Counted from the stretch's first letter, positions 1 through 11,949 are shown. The stretch is 64,000 bases of DNA from Symbiodinium natans (GCA_905221605.1 CAJNDS010001269.1:188001-252000), one strand, 5' to 3'. The notes: generated by a model from the letters alone, not told the origin. Translations and numbers: made by a program.

Positions 1-220
1 CCTGTGACACCCTTGGCCCTCGTGCAGGACTCGATTAAGCCCTAAAAAACCCTAAGCCCCCAAACCCCCAAACCCCTACACCCTAAACCCCAAAACCCCT
101 AAACTCCCTTAAACCTACTTCGAAGCACCCGCGGGTGCCAAGGCCAAAGTTCCTACGAGCACCAATCAGAACTCCCTAACTAAGGGCAGGGTCCATGTAC
201 CTGAGCAGAAAAACACCTGG

Positions 221-298
221 GTTTAGGGTTTAGGGTTTAGGGTTTAGGGTTTAGGGTTTAGGGTGTAGGGTGTAGGGTGTAGGGTGTAGGGTTCCCAA
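221..298 (+). repeat. Telomere-like array TTTAGGG grading into TGTAGGG
   Basis: About six TTTAGGG units are followed directly by four to five TGTAGGG units, so a point variant has been amplified locally. The array reads G-rich strand 5'->3' on the plus strand. The next array (696-784) has the opposite orientation. Confidence 0.9.
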
Positions 299-695
299 AC
301 TCACTGTAACCCAAACCCCACCCCGAATTGAGAGGAGAGCATTCAGGGTTTCCACAAAGACTCGAGCCGCCAGGCCACGCATTAGGGACAATGAGTGAGT
401 TCCTTCTGTATCTTCGTATTTCCAGGGGCTGGAGTTTTTCTTTTGGAGGGGGGAGGCTCTCAACATCAACTGTCTATGGATCACACTGGATAGTGCCCAT
501 AGAAATTAACGACAAAACGCCCCGAATTGCCTCATCCTACTCTACCCTATTCTCTACCCTCATCCCCTATCCCCTAGAACACCCCAAACCATGTAAACCC
601 CAAGGACCCTCCTACTGTCCTCCGACGTCGGGTGTTGGGCTGCGGATCGTTGAAGCGCCTGTCCATGAAGAAGGCATCGGCCAAGCCACCTGGCA

Positions 696-784
696 ACCCT
701 AAACCCTAAACCCTAAACCCCAAACCCTAAACCCTAAACCCTGAACCCTATAAACCCTACACCCTAAACCCTAAACCCTAAGCC
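696..784 (-). repeat. Telomere-like array, CCCTAAA orientation
   Basis: Roughly twelve CCCTAAA-type heptamers with a few CCCTGAA and CCCTATA variants. The G-rich strand is the minus strand here, facing the TTTAGGG array at 221-298. Confidence 0.9.
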
Positions 785-943
785 CTGAAAGGGCCAAAAC
801 CCCTCTACTCCGTGTACCCTGACCTCCTAAACCCAAAGCCCTGGGGCTAATGCGTACATTCTCAAGGCGGCGGGCTTGGGTTTCAAGGGCTTGGGTGCCC
901 CGCATGCTGCTGAGAGGCGCACAATGAATAAATAAAAGCACAG

Positions 944-944
<1 letters not shown>

Positions 945-978
<34 letters not shown>

Positions 979-1186
979 ATTTATTTAGATATGTGTATAC
1001 ATAATGCATGTATGTATGCATGCATGTCTATATAGATTATACGTGTATACAGAAATAATACATATATACATAAACATATTTTTAAAAAATGTATATACAT
1101 ATATACACAATATACATAAAAAACATAAATACATAAATAAATAAATACATAAATAAACAAATAATATATATATATATATATATTGT
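945..1186. repeat. AT-rich island bounded by (TA)n tracts
   Basis: A (TA)n tract of about 30 bp at 945-976 and another at 1166-1184 bound about 190 bp of low-complexity AT sequence (ATACATAAATA-like). The same architecture recurs at 5365-5512, 21831-21905, 24902-25174, 28690-28770 and 61678-61820. ORFs through it encode only I/Y runs and are not genes. Confidence 0.85.
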
Positions 1187-3592
1187 ATATGCGTTGCTGG
1201 GCTCTCTGTTGCTCTCAAGGCTTCCGCAACCGCCATGCTGGTTCAACGCAGGTAGCTGGACGCACGAGAACGCCTCTCATCTTGTTAGCACAGAGACTTC
1301 TGTAAGTGGGGCTGCAAGCTCTGCACGGTTGGAAACCTGGAACAAACCCCCGGCTCCAAGCCAAGCGCCTAAAACACTGCGTCCTTACCCCTAAATCCTA
1401 AAATCGAAGCCCGCTGCACACCTGAAATACTATATTTCCTAAACCCTAAACCCTATCAACCCTGAACCCTATCAACCCTAAACCCTAAACCCTGAGACCC
1501 TCAACCCTCAACCCTATCAACCCTAAACCCTGAGACCCTAAACCCTAAACCCTAAACCCTGAGTGCCGCGGACCGTTTGAGCCCCAAACCCTCGGTGCGC
1601 CTGAGAGCTCTGTGCCTTCGACCTTCGGATGCGCCAGGGAGCCGTAGTTGAAGTCCCCTGATGCCACACAGGAGGGCTTCAGGGTTCAGGGTTCAGGGTT
1701 CAGGGCTTCAGGCTTCAGGGTTCAGGGTTCAGGGGTTAGTTGGGGTTCAGGTTTCAGGTTCCAGATTTGAGGTTTTATAAGGTTTAGAGTTTAGGGTTTA
1801 GGGTTTAGGGTTTAGTAGGGGGGTTGGAAGCAGCCTTTTCCCCTCTGAGGGTTTAGGGTTTGGGGTTTCCGGAGCCGCAAACCTTAAACCCCTGCAGAAC
1901 CTAAACCCTATGAAGCTCTTCAGAGATTTTGGGCCAGGTAGTTGCCGCCTGAAGTGCCAACCTGAGCCGTAAACTTTACAATCCAGGGCTTAGAGTCTGC
2001 AGAGTTTAGGGCAATCCTGATCTTGTCAGCCTGGTGAGAACCGGTACTAGCTGACCCAGGTCCATTTGTAGCCACTTAGGGTAACCAAAATGTGCCTAAA
2101 CGAGTACCCTAAAAATTGTTAACAAGTTGTAATTGTAGTATCGTTACTTATGACGCATGTATAACTACCCATGAACCTCCTGGTGGGCAAGCCGGGCCAC
2201 AGTACTACACCCCGCAAACCAGCCATTAGCCCTTCAAATTAAAGCCCGGGCCAGATTATGGTGGCGTGCCTGTGGAGATGTTGTATCGAATGCGTAGAAC
2301 AGTCCGGCCTGACAGTGCAAATGCATACGAAACAAAGCACCATGTCATAGAGAGCCGCCGCATGAGAGTTAGCGCTATGGAAGTGCTGGCTAACCGGCGT
2401 TGCACGCAGGGTCCATACGTAGCGGAAATGGGTAAGTCTTAGCGACGCGCGAATCTGTTGAACACAACGGTTGCCAGGCAGAACGTCCTATCCTGAGGGT
2501 CCGCGATGGAACCAAGCGCCCCGAAATCATGCTGAACAGGGCTTTGGGGTACCTCATTCCATATGTCGGTACAACAACTTCACCCTCTGGGTTCAGAATC
2601 CCCGAAGCCCAACTCTGCAAAGCACCATACGCTACACTCCCAATCCTATAACCCTAACTCGGCAACCTAGCTAGCTCCGAGGAACCCAGGGATTATGGTA
2701 GTTGAACATACCTGTGCCAAAGACAACCATAGCTAGGTCCCCTGTTTTGCAAAGATTTCCCCTTCTCGAGGATAAGAAGTCTTAGCTTGCTAGCTGCTAC
2801 CCTGCTCCTGCTTTCGAGGTCTCACATGCTCGTACCCAATATAACCACCTAGGGAATGTGGGGGGAGGGGGTAAGAATAAGATTGAAAATCCCTTCAATC
2901 AACCCTGAACCCTTTCAACCCATAAAGCCTCAATACTAATACCTCTTAAAGAAGTATTCCGAGCCGCTTCAACCTTGGCCCTGCATATCACATGGAGGCA
3001 CGCCCAGAGGCTGAGGTGAATTGCAACATGATGCTGCAAGGGGGGGGGGTTATAATACTCATGTAGCAGCAGCAATATACCAGGAGATTGTAAAAAGACA
3101 TGAAGCGATACATAATAAGAAGGGTTTAGGGTTTAGGGTTTCGAGGTCTAGCGTTTAGGGTTTAGAGGTCTGGGGGTTTAGAGCTTAGGGTTTAGCAGGC
3201 CAAGCTGAACATCACACATCCAACTCAGGTGGGACCGTGTCGTCACGCAGAACCCCAGACACGATGGAAGCCGATGCCTTAAGCCTTGAACCCCTGAAGC
3301 CTGAACCCTAAACCCTAAAGCCTAAACCCTAAACCCTAAACCCCTAAACCCCACGCCCTAAACTCTAAACCCTGGAGCTTTCTCGTGTCTTCTCAGGGTT
3401 CTAGGGCTTCTTGACTTTCAATGCGTGGCTTGACAGCTACCCAGAGAGCCCTGCACCCCTTCATCAAGGAATATACCCTAAGACCCGAAACCCTAAACCC
3501 TAAACCCTAAACACCCTAAGGCTCTTGGGCCCTCAAACCGCTTAGGAGTTGGGACCCCAGAGCCTTCCTTAGGAGGTACCAGTCCGGAATAG

Positions 3593-3805
3593 TGTAATCA
3601 TGTAATGATATACCAATCTAATCATACAACAGTATATGAATATTCTCATATATCATAACATAATATCAGAATACAGAAATATACGGATACAAGAATCTAG
3701 TAACACAAATCATATATTAAGCTAATCGTATGAGAATATGCGAATGTAACAGTACAATGATATACGAATATAACCATGTGATGATCTGATCATATCGTAT
3801 TATAA
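3593..3805. other. AT-rich low-complexity segment
   Basis: About 210 bp of strongly AT-rich sequence with recurring AATCATA, GATATAC and ATATGA words and no heptamer repeats. It is unlike the GC-balanced flanks. No ORF, RNA gene or mobile element could be recognised. Confidence 0.6.
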
Positions 3806-4891
3806 CCCTGGATCCTCAGGGCTGAAATCTAAGCAGCCTGCCTTTGACATGCTTCGGGATCTTCCACAGGTAGTAGTGCGGCTGCCCTTAGGCGGGTGTG
3901 TGCTTGCTGTTGTCTTCTCTCTGGGCTACCTCGGGGCTCATCCCCTCACCCCAAATATTAAGCCCACCCCCACCCCCCCCCCCCCTCCCAATAAAAGGGT
4001 TCCAGGAATTTACGAAGTTCGGGGCTGCAGCGTTTGAGGGAGTGCAGGTCACTAGTTTCAAGCTTTCGGGCTTAAAGACACAGCCTCGCACTGCAGAATC
4101 GAAAGGGCCCTGAGCGTCTCAGGTCGCACAGTACACAACCTCGAAATAATCAAGTTTGCGCGCCCTGAAATCCCCAAAACCCTGGCCAGGCACGACCTCT
4201 TGCAAGCATGCACCCTGCGCACATGCCCCCAAAGCCTAACTCCGTTGAACGGCGGGCGCAGGGTTTCCACGAATTCGGAATTCTTCGTCGGCTTTGCTGT
4301 AACAGTTCCAATGGTTCAATCATGCACAGAAACCTCGAGACGTTTTTAGGTCCTCCAGAAGTTCGTCGGTGCTGTGAAGGAAGACTGCTTAAGACTTTCA
4401 GCGGATTTTGCACAGACACTACCAATCCTTGAGGTGTTCATGATTGTTGCCGGATTACGAATAATTTCTGAAACAGCGGGGGGCACCTTACCATACTAAG
4501 TAGCTGAGCGACTTAAAACCTTCATACTTGCAGATTCATTTTGGGCCCTCAGAACTGTACTTAAAGTTACGAGGGCCCTCCTTGAAATCAAAGGGATCTG
4601 GAAGAACTCCAGAAGTGCAGCCCAGCATCCGTTTCTCACGTTTCCGTTGTGGTTGTCACGGCTCTGGATGCCACCTGTGCAGCCCACAATCAACTCCACG
4701 TGCACAGCCATAAACCCCAAACAGTAAACCCTAGCGCAAAATAGGCTCAGACGACGCAGCTGCTGCCGAAACCCAAAATCCTCACACAACCCTGTACCCT
4801 GACCTTCAGATTATCCTACCACCCCCCATACCCTGCCCATCGAATGGGTACTTCATCCCTAAAAGCTGAGCTTCGTGGGTGTAGGCGTTGT

Positions 4892-4928
<37 letters not shown>

Positions 4929-5120
4929 CGACTATTCCCTGAGAGCTGCCTGTGCACTCCGGCGGAGGCTCCTGCCAGGGCTCCTGGTCTGTCCACCTCA
5001 GAAGGAATAAGAGGCCTGACACAACCCTAAACCCTACACCCTTTGCAACCCAAACCATATATCCCCCTGCTGTGTTAGGTGCTCCAGGCCTATAGGCCGA
5101 GATCCCCTCCGCTTCTCCCA
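3806..5120. other. Mostly unique non-coding sequence with a poly-C tract
   Basis: This stretch is largely free of heptamer arrays. It holds a pure C tract at 4895-4926 (about 32 nt) and a shorter one near 3970-3986. Opposing ORFs at 4150-4425 (minus) and 4208-4432 (plus) read through the same unique sequence, and neither has clear exon borders, so no gene is called. Confidence 0.55.
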
Positions 5121-5174
5121 CTTGCTTTTGCCCTATGTGCTTTCTTTTTTACACACTCTCGCTTTGTCTTGACA

Positions 5175-5364
5175 GTATGTGGGACAAGCACCCCACCACC
5201 CCGCCTGCACTCTTTCCTCTCCCTGTTGGGCCTTTCGTCCTAGAGGCTGTTCTGGTTAAGTACGGAGCTTCTTTCGACATGAGGCACTCACGATCTACGG
5301 GGCCACACGAAAGCTTTACGAGGCCCTGCCTACATGCGACCTCTACCCACAATGCTACATCTTC
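5175..5364 (+). CDS. Possible isolated exon, unknown product
   Basis: An open frame follows a pyrimidine-rich acceptor (CTTGACAG) and begins MWDKHPTTPPALF. It stays open with a plausible mixed composition until it runs into the (TA)n tract at 5365. No family was recognised and no partner exon was found, so this could be chance. The minus-strand ORF over the same bases is an alternative reading. Confidence 0.25.
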
Positions 5365-5562
5365 TTATATATATATATATGTGAGTAAATCGTTATATAT
5401 ATATAAACAAAAAAGTAAATATACAAATATACATATGTACATACATATATGTGTATATGTAGATATGTATAAATACATATACATATATATTATATATATA
5501 TATATATATTTTTTTTTCGAAGAGAGAGAGAGAGAGAGATTAAAAAGAGAGAGAGAGAGAGT
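5365..5562. repeat. AT island followed by (GA)n
   Basis: (TA)n at 5365-5375 and 5488-5512 bound an AT-rich core of the same kind as 945-1186. It is followed by two GA microsatellites at about 5519-5562. The 152-residue ORF across it is a low-complexity artefact in its second half. Confidence 0.85.
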
Positions 5563-6881
5563 TTCGGGCCACGGCGCTGTCCCTCGTTGCTGATGCAGGC
5601 CTCTGGGTTGTTGTGCGCAGCAATAGAGCAGAAGCCCTTTGCCTGCGCCCGTGGCTCATGGGGATCATTGGGGAACCACGTCTTTTTGAGGCTTCGGGGA
5701 TCTAGAACTTCTAGGGGTTTGGGGCATTTTTGCGCGCAGTTGCGAGCTGAGGGGGTTTAGGGAAGGTTCAGGGTCTACGATATCCATCCTGAGATGGTGG
5801 CTTCTGGTATAGGTTAGGGTCCTCAACCCTAAATCCTAAACCCCTAAGAGGGGATTGAGGGCGGCTGCACCTCCTTGTGAAGGGTACATCCACCTAAGCA
5901 AAACGCCACACAGTCAGAACCTGCGCTGCACCCTGAAGTAGGGTCTGGGGTTTATGGAACCCAAACCCTAGAACCCTAGAACCCTAAACCAGAATAATCC
6001 TTCAACCCAAACCCTGAACATATCCTCGGATCAGCCAGCACGAGGCTTCAGCGAGACAAAGTGAGAAACTAAACCCTAAACCCTAAACCCTAAACCCTAA
6101 ACCCCAAACCCTAAACCCTAAAGCCTGCCTTGACATTCTGGGACTCTGCTCGGTAGTACTCGCACCTGGCCTCACATAAGTTGACGAAGGATTCAGGTGG
6201 CTGGTTCAGGGTATTGGGCGTTTCTTTCGGTCTGTGGTTTAGGATTTAGGGCGCGAGGGCCGAATGGTGGAGTTTAGTCAGGGTAACCTTACCTGGAGTC
6301 TCCAATGTAGTCCCTTTTTGGGTTAGTTATAGGGGATCCTAGTATACTACCCCAAAAAGGTACTACATAGGAGCCTCTAGGTACTGCCGAGACGAAGGGG
6401 AGCACACATTCAACGTCGATTTGTCACGTTCGATGACGGGTCAGGAGCGATCTACGGAGCAGCGCAACCGAGCCCTCCAGTTTAGGGTTTAGGGTTTGGG
6501 GTTTAGGGTTTAGGGTTTGCTGTTTGCTCTGCACGTTGGAAGCATGTAGTGTGGCCACGTTGCTGGGGTATATTTGCTGTAGTCACACTGTTGGGGCAAT
6601 GGTTGCAACACGTGCCCTATTTGGTTCTTCGGGTCAAAAGGAAGAAGGCGACAGCCGGGCATCCCAGATCTCAACAACCAGGGAGGTAACGAAGTCCCGC
6701 AGTTCGCAGAGTTTCTGCAAAATCTACAAGGTAAAGAAACCCCAACCCCCCAACCCCCCAACCCCCAGCCTCAACCCCCGCCTATAGTATCAACTACACT
6801 CACACACACACACAATTTCCGTTTAAATCATTTGCTATGGGGTTCTTGTCGGCCCCACCTACCGCCGTCTCTCCGCCACCC
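5563..6881. other. Repeat mosaic without recognisable genes
   Basis: It contains scattered heptamers, a CCCTAAA array at about 6070-6125 and a TTTAGGG array at about 6479-6520. The foldback element at 6290-6383 is listed separately. Overlapping ORFs on both strands at 6510-6787 cannot be decided. Confidence 0.6.
6290..6383. mobile_element. 94-bp foldback (MITE-like) element
   Basis: The two halves are nearly complete inverted copies. The left arm begins TACCTGGAGTCTCCAATGTA and continues through CCCTTTTTGGG. The right arm runs CCCCAAAAAGG through ACTACATAGG to CTAGGTA. By eye about 38 of 43 arm positions pair, leaving a loop of only about 8-10 bp. There is no coding capacity. The function is unknown, and a non-autonomous transposon remnant is inferred from the shape alone. 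Confidence 0.6.
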
Positions 6882-6962
6882 TCACACACATCCACACACC
6901 CACACACCCACACACCCACACACCCACACACCCACACACCCCCACACCCACACACCCACGAA

Positions 6963-6998
<36 letters not shown>

Positions 6999-7094
6999 TG
7001 CACGCACGCACGCACGCACACGCGCACACGCGCAGACGCACACACGCACACACCCACACACCAACACACCCACACACACACACACACACACACA
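6882..7094. repeat. CA/CCA/CGCA microsatellite block
   Basis: It is composed of (CACACAC)n, then (CGCA)n, then (CA)n with degenerate interruptions. Long ORFs open in several frames on both strands (T/H-rich or C/V-rich) are artefacts of the repeat. Confidence 0.95.
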
Positions 7095-8880
7095 CTCTTA
7101 CACTCTTCCAGTTTAGGATCATCTAGGGTTTAAGGTCTAGCGTTTAGGGTTGAAGGTTTAGGATTTCATGTTATGGACTTGCACTCTTCTGTTCTTCCTC
7201 CGCGGACCTGCGGCTCATCCGTGAGCACGGCGATGTCGTGCCAAGGTGTTGGGTGCCAGTACGGATAGTAGTCCCTCTCCTTCCAAGGTTTAGTGTTTAG
7301 GGGGTGGGATTGAGAGTTTAGGGGTTAGGGTCTTGGTCTCATAGGGTTTCATTTTTGTATAGACTGCTTTCGGGTTCCCAAGTTTAGGATCTTCTTCCGC
7401 GAAACTTGGCGCAGAAGAGATGCCACTCTCTATAGCGTCAGCCTTAAAGCCGCAACAAAAAACAACAAACCCTAAACTGCCCTAAGACCCCAAAAAGACC
7501 CAAAGCCCTGACTAAACACATAAGAGCTTGCACATGGATAGGTTGGAGGTCACGTGGCTTGGTTGGTAGGATTTAGGTCTTCAGGGGATAGAAGGGGATC
7601 TTGAGTAGGGCTTTTGGGGGCTTCGTCTTTTAGTGCTTTAGGGATTTAAGTAGGGTTGAGGGTTTTAGGGTTTAGGGCTCAAGGGCCCACCCTTGGTTAC
7701 GACATGCGCCACTTGCCATTGGGAAAATTGAAGCTTTTGGGCTCGGCTTACAAGGCTTCGGATTCAGGGTTTAGGGTTTAGGGTTTAGGGTTTAGGGTTT
7801 AGGGTTCAGGGCAAGGTGGAACAAGTTGAGGAAGGACTGGATGTGCCTGGATGACTTGTTGGTATCGTTGCTTTGCTCGCGGGGATCCAAAGGAGAGGGT
7901 TGGATTGCAGCACTGAGGACTGTAGGCCACTGTAGGCCTCACATCGGGCCCCTGGATGAATGCTCAACTAAACACTTAAGAGTTTAGGGTTTCGGGTTGA
8001 GGGCAATGGCCTCACCTGAGGTTTGTATCAATTTGTATACCATAAGCCTTGAACATCCACTTTAAGTTCAGGGCCTATATGCGGGTTTGGACCTTCAGCA
8101 CATCTTGTGCACCAATTCCAACCATAACATGCCTACCTTGATATAAGTTCTTCTCATGGAGATGTCATTATCTTTGCGAGAACGCGCAACAACTCGCCCC
8201 CCCCCCCCCCCCCCCGAAAAAAGTACGAGATCCCATCCAAGGGCACCGGTTTTTGGTATAGTCGCGTGTTGACAGAGAGCTTTCTGTAATGGGGTCTGGG
8301 GTTTTGGACGGGAGAAGAAAAGCACGAAGGATCCCTACCATGATTTACGGCAACTCCACACGCGCACACTCGGACCGCAGCGACACTTAAGAACTTTGAC
8401 CTGCTTCTAGGGTTTAGGGTTTAGGGTTTGGGGTTTGGGGTTTAGGGTCGTACAAACAAGATGGTGGACACAAAAGGTGCCCTTGCTTTCTGTTGCGGGC
8501 TACGCGGAACTCAAGACCAACCCTATGCCTTCGGCTCTCAAGAGCCCAAGCACCTCATATTACCTACGTGTATATGTCTATGTATTTGTTTGTCGGTTTG
8601 TTTACACATGTGTGGGTTCTTGCGGCCGTAAGGCCTTTACAGTCTTTCACAGCCCGAACCCCAAACAAAACTACACACCTAGAGCCCCTAAACCCTCAGA
8701 CATCTGAAGGCGCCCTCCACCCTTGCACCCTGCAAGAACCCTAGTCGCTTGAAAGGTTTCGAGTGCAGGGTAGGTGAGTTGTACTAAGCCCAACCCCCCC
8801 CCCCCCCCCCGCAACAAAAAAAAAACCTCACTCGACTTCGATGCGCCGCACCCCCCCCCTCCCCCCCCCAAAAAAAAATA
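7095..8880. other. Repeat mosaic with poly-C tracts
   Basis: TTTAGGG arrays lie at about 7767-7810 and 8407-8450, and poly-C runs near 8199-8215, 8793-8810 and 8850-8870. Dispersed single heptamers fill much of the rest. The short ORFs at 8435-8744 end in CCCTAAA-derived residues and are not supported. Confidence 0.6.
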
Positions 8881-8890
8881 AACAACATAA

Positions 8891-8926
<36 letters not shown>

Positions 8927-8950
8927 GTATATATATATATATATACATAC
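8891..8950. repeat. (TA)n microsatellite
   Basis: Two or three closely spaced TA tracts separated by GTAT and CGTAT interruptions, directly downstream of poly-C and poly-A runs. Confidence 0.9.
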
Positions 8951-9019
8951 CTATAATCGAAAAACCCAAAACTATTCTTCAACCCTGACACACCCAAAAG
9001 CGCGAACCCGCCCCTCCCA

Positions 9020-9140
9020 AACAAGAACAAGAACAAGAACAAGAACAAGAACAAGAACAAGAACAAGAACAAGAACAAGAACAAGAACAAGAACAAGAAC
9101 AAGAACAAGAACAAGAACAAGAACAAGAACAAGAACAAGC
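9020..9140. repeat. (AACAAG)n hexanucleotide array
   Basis: About twenty nearly perfect copies of a six-base unit (ACAAGA/AACAAG). The plus strand would translate as RT repeats and the minus strand as FL or CS repeats. The ORFs over it have no non-repeat core and are not called as genes. Confidence 0.95.
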
Positions 9141-9158
9141 AAACCCTAAATTCCTCAA

Positions 9159-9273
9159 CCCCCCCCCCCCCCCCTCCCCCCCCCCCCTCCCCCCCCCCCC
9201 TCCCCCCCCCCCCTCCCCCCCCCCCTCCCCCCCCCCCTCCCCCCCCCCTCCCCCCCCCCCTCCCCCCTCCCCC
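9159..9273. repeat. C-rich array with regularly spaced T
   Basis: Runs of 9-13 C separated by single T residues, roughly (C9-12 T)n, over about 115 bp. It follows the hexamer array after only some 18 bp. The G-rich complement could form G-quadruplexes. Confidence 0.95.
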
Positions 9274-9355
9274 ATACCCACCCCCCCCGCGCCTCGGGAC
9301 ACTCCAGGCCGTGGCGCTGCTGCCCGCGGCGCCGGCCATTGCCGTTCCTGTTTTC

Positions 9356-9497
9356 TTAGGGTTTTGGGTTTAGGGTTTTAGGGTTTTAGGGCTTAGGGTT
9401 TAGGGTTTAGGGTTTAGGGTTCTTAGGGTTTAGGGTTTTAGGGTTTAGGGTTTAGGGTTTAGGGTTTAGGGTTTAGGGTTTAGGGTTTAGGGTTAGG
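9356..9497 (+). repeat. Telomere-like TTTAGGG array
   Basis: About twenty heptamers, including several TTTTAGGG octamers at the 5' end and pure TTTAGGG at the 3' end. Confidence 0.95.
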
Positions 9498-10550
9498 GGG
9501 ATGCGCGGTCAAGGGACTCCAGCTCCCCTGAACAAAAAAGAAAAGTACCCCTAAAAACCCTAAAAACCCTTTGAAAACACTGCAAACCCTACAGCAGCCT
9601 AAGACCCTTAAACAAAACCAAACAGCCCAAAACAACAGGAGCAAAACTGGAGCCCAGAAAGCTCAACAAAAAAACTGAAGTCCTGCTGAAAAAAAACCTC
9701 TCCACGCTGTGACCGAGCTGCGGGTTCTGTCGGGTTGACGTGGCCCCACCATTCTCTTCCATCTGCCTGTGGGTTTAGGGTTTAGCACTTAGCTTTGGAT
9801 GTGTGGTATGTAATTAAGGTGCGGGCTTCAAGGATTTAAGGGCGGGGCCACATCTTCCCTGCGCATCTTTGCCGGACGACTGCGGTGCCCCAGGCCTGCC
9901 CCCGCTCCAGTGCAGCACTGTTGATTACAAAAGTGCTCTGAGGAGGATCTGCATTATTCCTTCTTCTTACAGGAGGAATATGTTAGTTTCTTAATTTGGA
10001 AGGCTGTTACGAATAAATCGCATAAACCATCTCTTGTCGCGCGACCCTTAGGACCCCCTTTTGTTCATATTCGCAGCCAGAAAAACCCATTTCACGAGCA
10101 AGGGGGTTATGGAAGCAACAAGTGCTTTGCCGTCGAGATTGGGATTGGCAAAAGTAAGAAGCGTTTACGGTTGAAGGGAAACACAAAACCAGAACACTTA
10201 CTACCGGTAAACTCGAAACTCGCCTGAAACTGAAAAGCATGGACAGCTGATGGGAGGTATAGGAAGAAGTAAGGTGGGCAAAGAGACAAAACCTCTTAGA
10301 CATACTTTCCCCACACACCGTGACGTTGACATCCGAAACCTGACACTCTACAGCCAGGCGCGCGACTCAAACCCTAAACCCTAAAACCCCAAAACTGTGT
10401 AAACCCTACAAGCCCTACACCCTAACAACCTAAAACCCTATAAGCCCTACAAGCCCTAAACCCTAAACCCTCAGATCCCATAAAACCCCCCCCCCCCCAC
10501 AGGCCCCATAGCCTGTAAACCCTAAGCTTAATCCCTGTTCCCCTAGGAAG

Positions 10551-10613
10551 AAAAAAGGATCCTTTTTTGTTTATCTATAAGAAAGCCCATAACCCAAAAA
10601 GTAAAAAGGATCC
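10551..10613. mobile_element. Short palindromic element, copy 1
   Basis: It begins with the perfect 18-bp palindrome AAAAAAGGATCCTTTTTT (10551-10568) and ends with AAAAAGGATCC. The internal part (ATAAGAAAGCCCATAAC) is related to 11972-12014, where the equivalent is ATAAGGGAACCCATAAC followed by AAAGTAAAGGGTACC. The shared core and inverted ends suggest a small non-autonomous element. Confidence 0.4.
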
Positions 10614-11949
10614 CTAACACTGATTTAGTAAGCCCTGGCCTGTCAGCAGTGTACAGGCCCTTGTTGCGCTCGCGCTCTGTGCAAGCCTCCCAGCTTAACG
10701 AGGAGTATCCTGAATGCCCTGTGATTTTGAGGGGGGGGGGGGGGGGCCTCCTACAGTCGGACAAAAAGACTGTAAGAGGAAGTCTGCGTGCTGAGGGCCA
10801 TGTTGTGGCCATGGCAGCCCACAAGTCCGCCGATCCGACATGCGAACAGGCTAGGTGCAGTCATTCCGAGTTAGAGTCTTGCTCTTTCCTCCAGCCATCC
10901 TTTGCTTCATGAAGCAACATTAAAACCCTGATGAATTTCTATACACTCCCCGACGACCATTGTATCTTTTGCCGCAGCCTCCGTTCAATGTATCCAGCCG
11001 TTTAGGAGGAGTTGGGGTGCTTATGTAAACAGGAAGGGTATGTTGGAGTAGTTTCTACGATACTTATGCATAGGGTTTGTCAAGGGAAGCAACTTTTTCC
11101 CCACTGGCCTGGTAGAAGTCCAGGGGCTCGTGATAACCTGCTCAGAGCGAGAACAATTTGCTTTGGGATTTTCTGTCTGTCACAGGCAGACCCTGGCCCT
11201 AAACATCATACTCTGGGGCACTCAGAATATCGGAGCCGTTCAAGGGGTTTAACCTACCGGTTCTTAGTAGTGAATGAGGGAATGAGGGGCCCTATAACAT
11301 TTCTTAAAGGGCATATACGGTTCCGTGGGGTTGAGCGATGTTTCATCTGCTGCACCCATCCTAAACGGGCCGGACTTTCTGGAGGCTGTGAATCAGAAGG
11401 AAGCTCAAAGTCAACAGGCTGCTTTTCACAGTATCATTTGCAATACTGCTCTGGAGCTCGATGCCAGAAACTGAAACCATACCAAAACCCAACCTGCAAC
11501 CCCCCCCCCCCCCCCGCCTAGACCCCTAACCCCAAACCCCATCTAGACTCCTGAAAGCTTACGACATCGGGGCCTCGCGCTGGCTCAGCGGTCCCCTCCT
11601 GCCCGGTTGTGCGTTTGCTAGGCTGCGCTTTGGGACTCTACTGGTGTATACGTTGTTAACATGAATTTAAGGTTTAGGGTTTAGGGTTTAGGAAGTGGGG
11701 TTTAGGAATTGGGGTTTAGGGTTTAGGGTTTAGGGTTTGGGGTTTGGGTTTAGGGTTTAGGGCTTCGGGTTAAGGATTTGGGGACTCTACTTGGGGTTTA
11801 CATTGTTTGCATACGTTGAAGATTCCCAGTGGGCTTCTCAGTACCCTAAACAAAGTTAGAATATGACTATCCCCCACTTATACTTACCAATACAAGCTCC
11901 CAGCATGGATTCCTTGTTACTTGGTAGCCCAGTAACCATACTATAATAA

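Larger units (their letters stand above)
1..3592. other. Non-genic mosaic of degenerate telomere-like repeats
   Basis: I see no supportable gene here. The stretch alternates unique sequence with CCCTAAA or TTTAGGG arrays: 221-298 (TTTAGGG passing into TGTAGGG), 696-784 (CCCTAAA), 1438-1560 (CCCTAAA with CCCTCAA/CCCTATC variants), 1676-1870 (TTCAGGG then TTTAGGG), 3119-3190 (TTTAGGG) and 3295-3375 plus 3484-3515 (CCCTAAA). Orientation changes from block to block. Short ORFs here (for example 2390-2620 minus and 2471-2674 plus) overlap on opposite strands and have no convincing exon structure. Confidence 0.75.

Noticed and set aside
6800-7133. T/H-rich and C/V-rich ORFs on both strands
   Set aside because: They are direct translations of the CA/CGCA microsatellite with no flanking coding sequence.
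8671-9339. 222-codon minus-strand ORF (glycine-rich plus F/L repeats)
   Set aside because: It is built from poly-C, (AACAAG)n and (TA)n repeats; no non-repeat domain is present.
11012-11521. 169-codon ORF as a gene
   Set aside because: There is no motif or exon border, and its end runs into poly-C. Length alone is not enough in GC-balanced DNA of this size.
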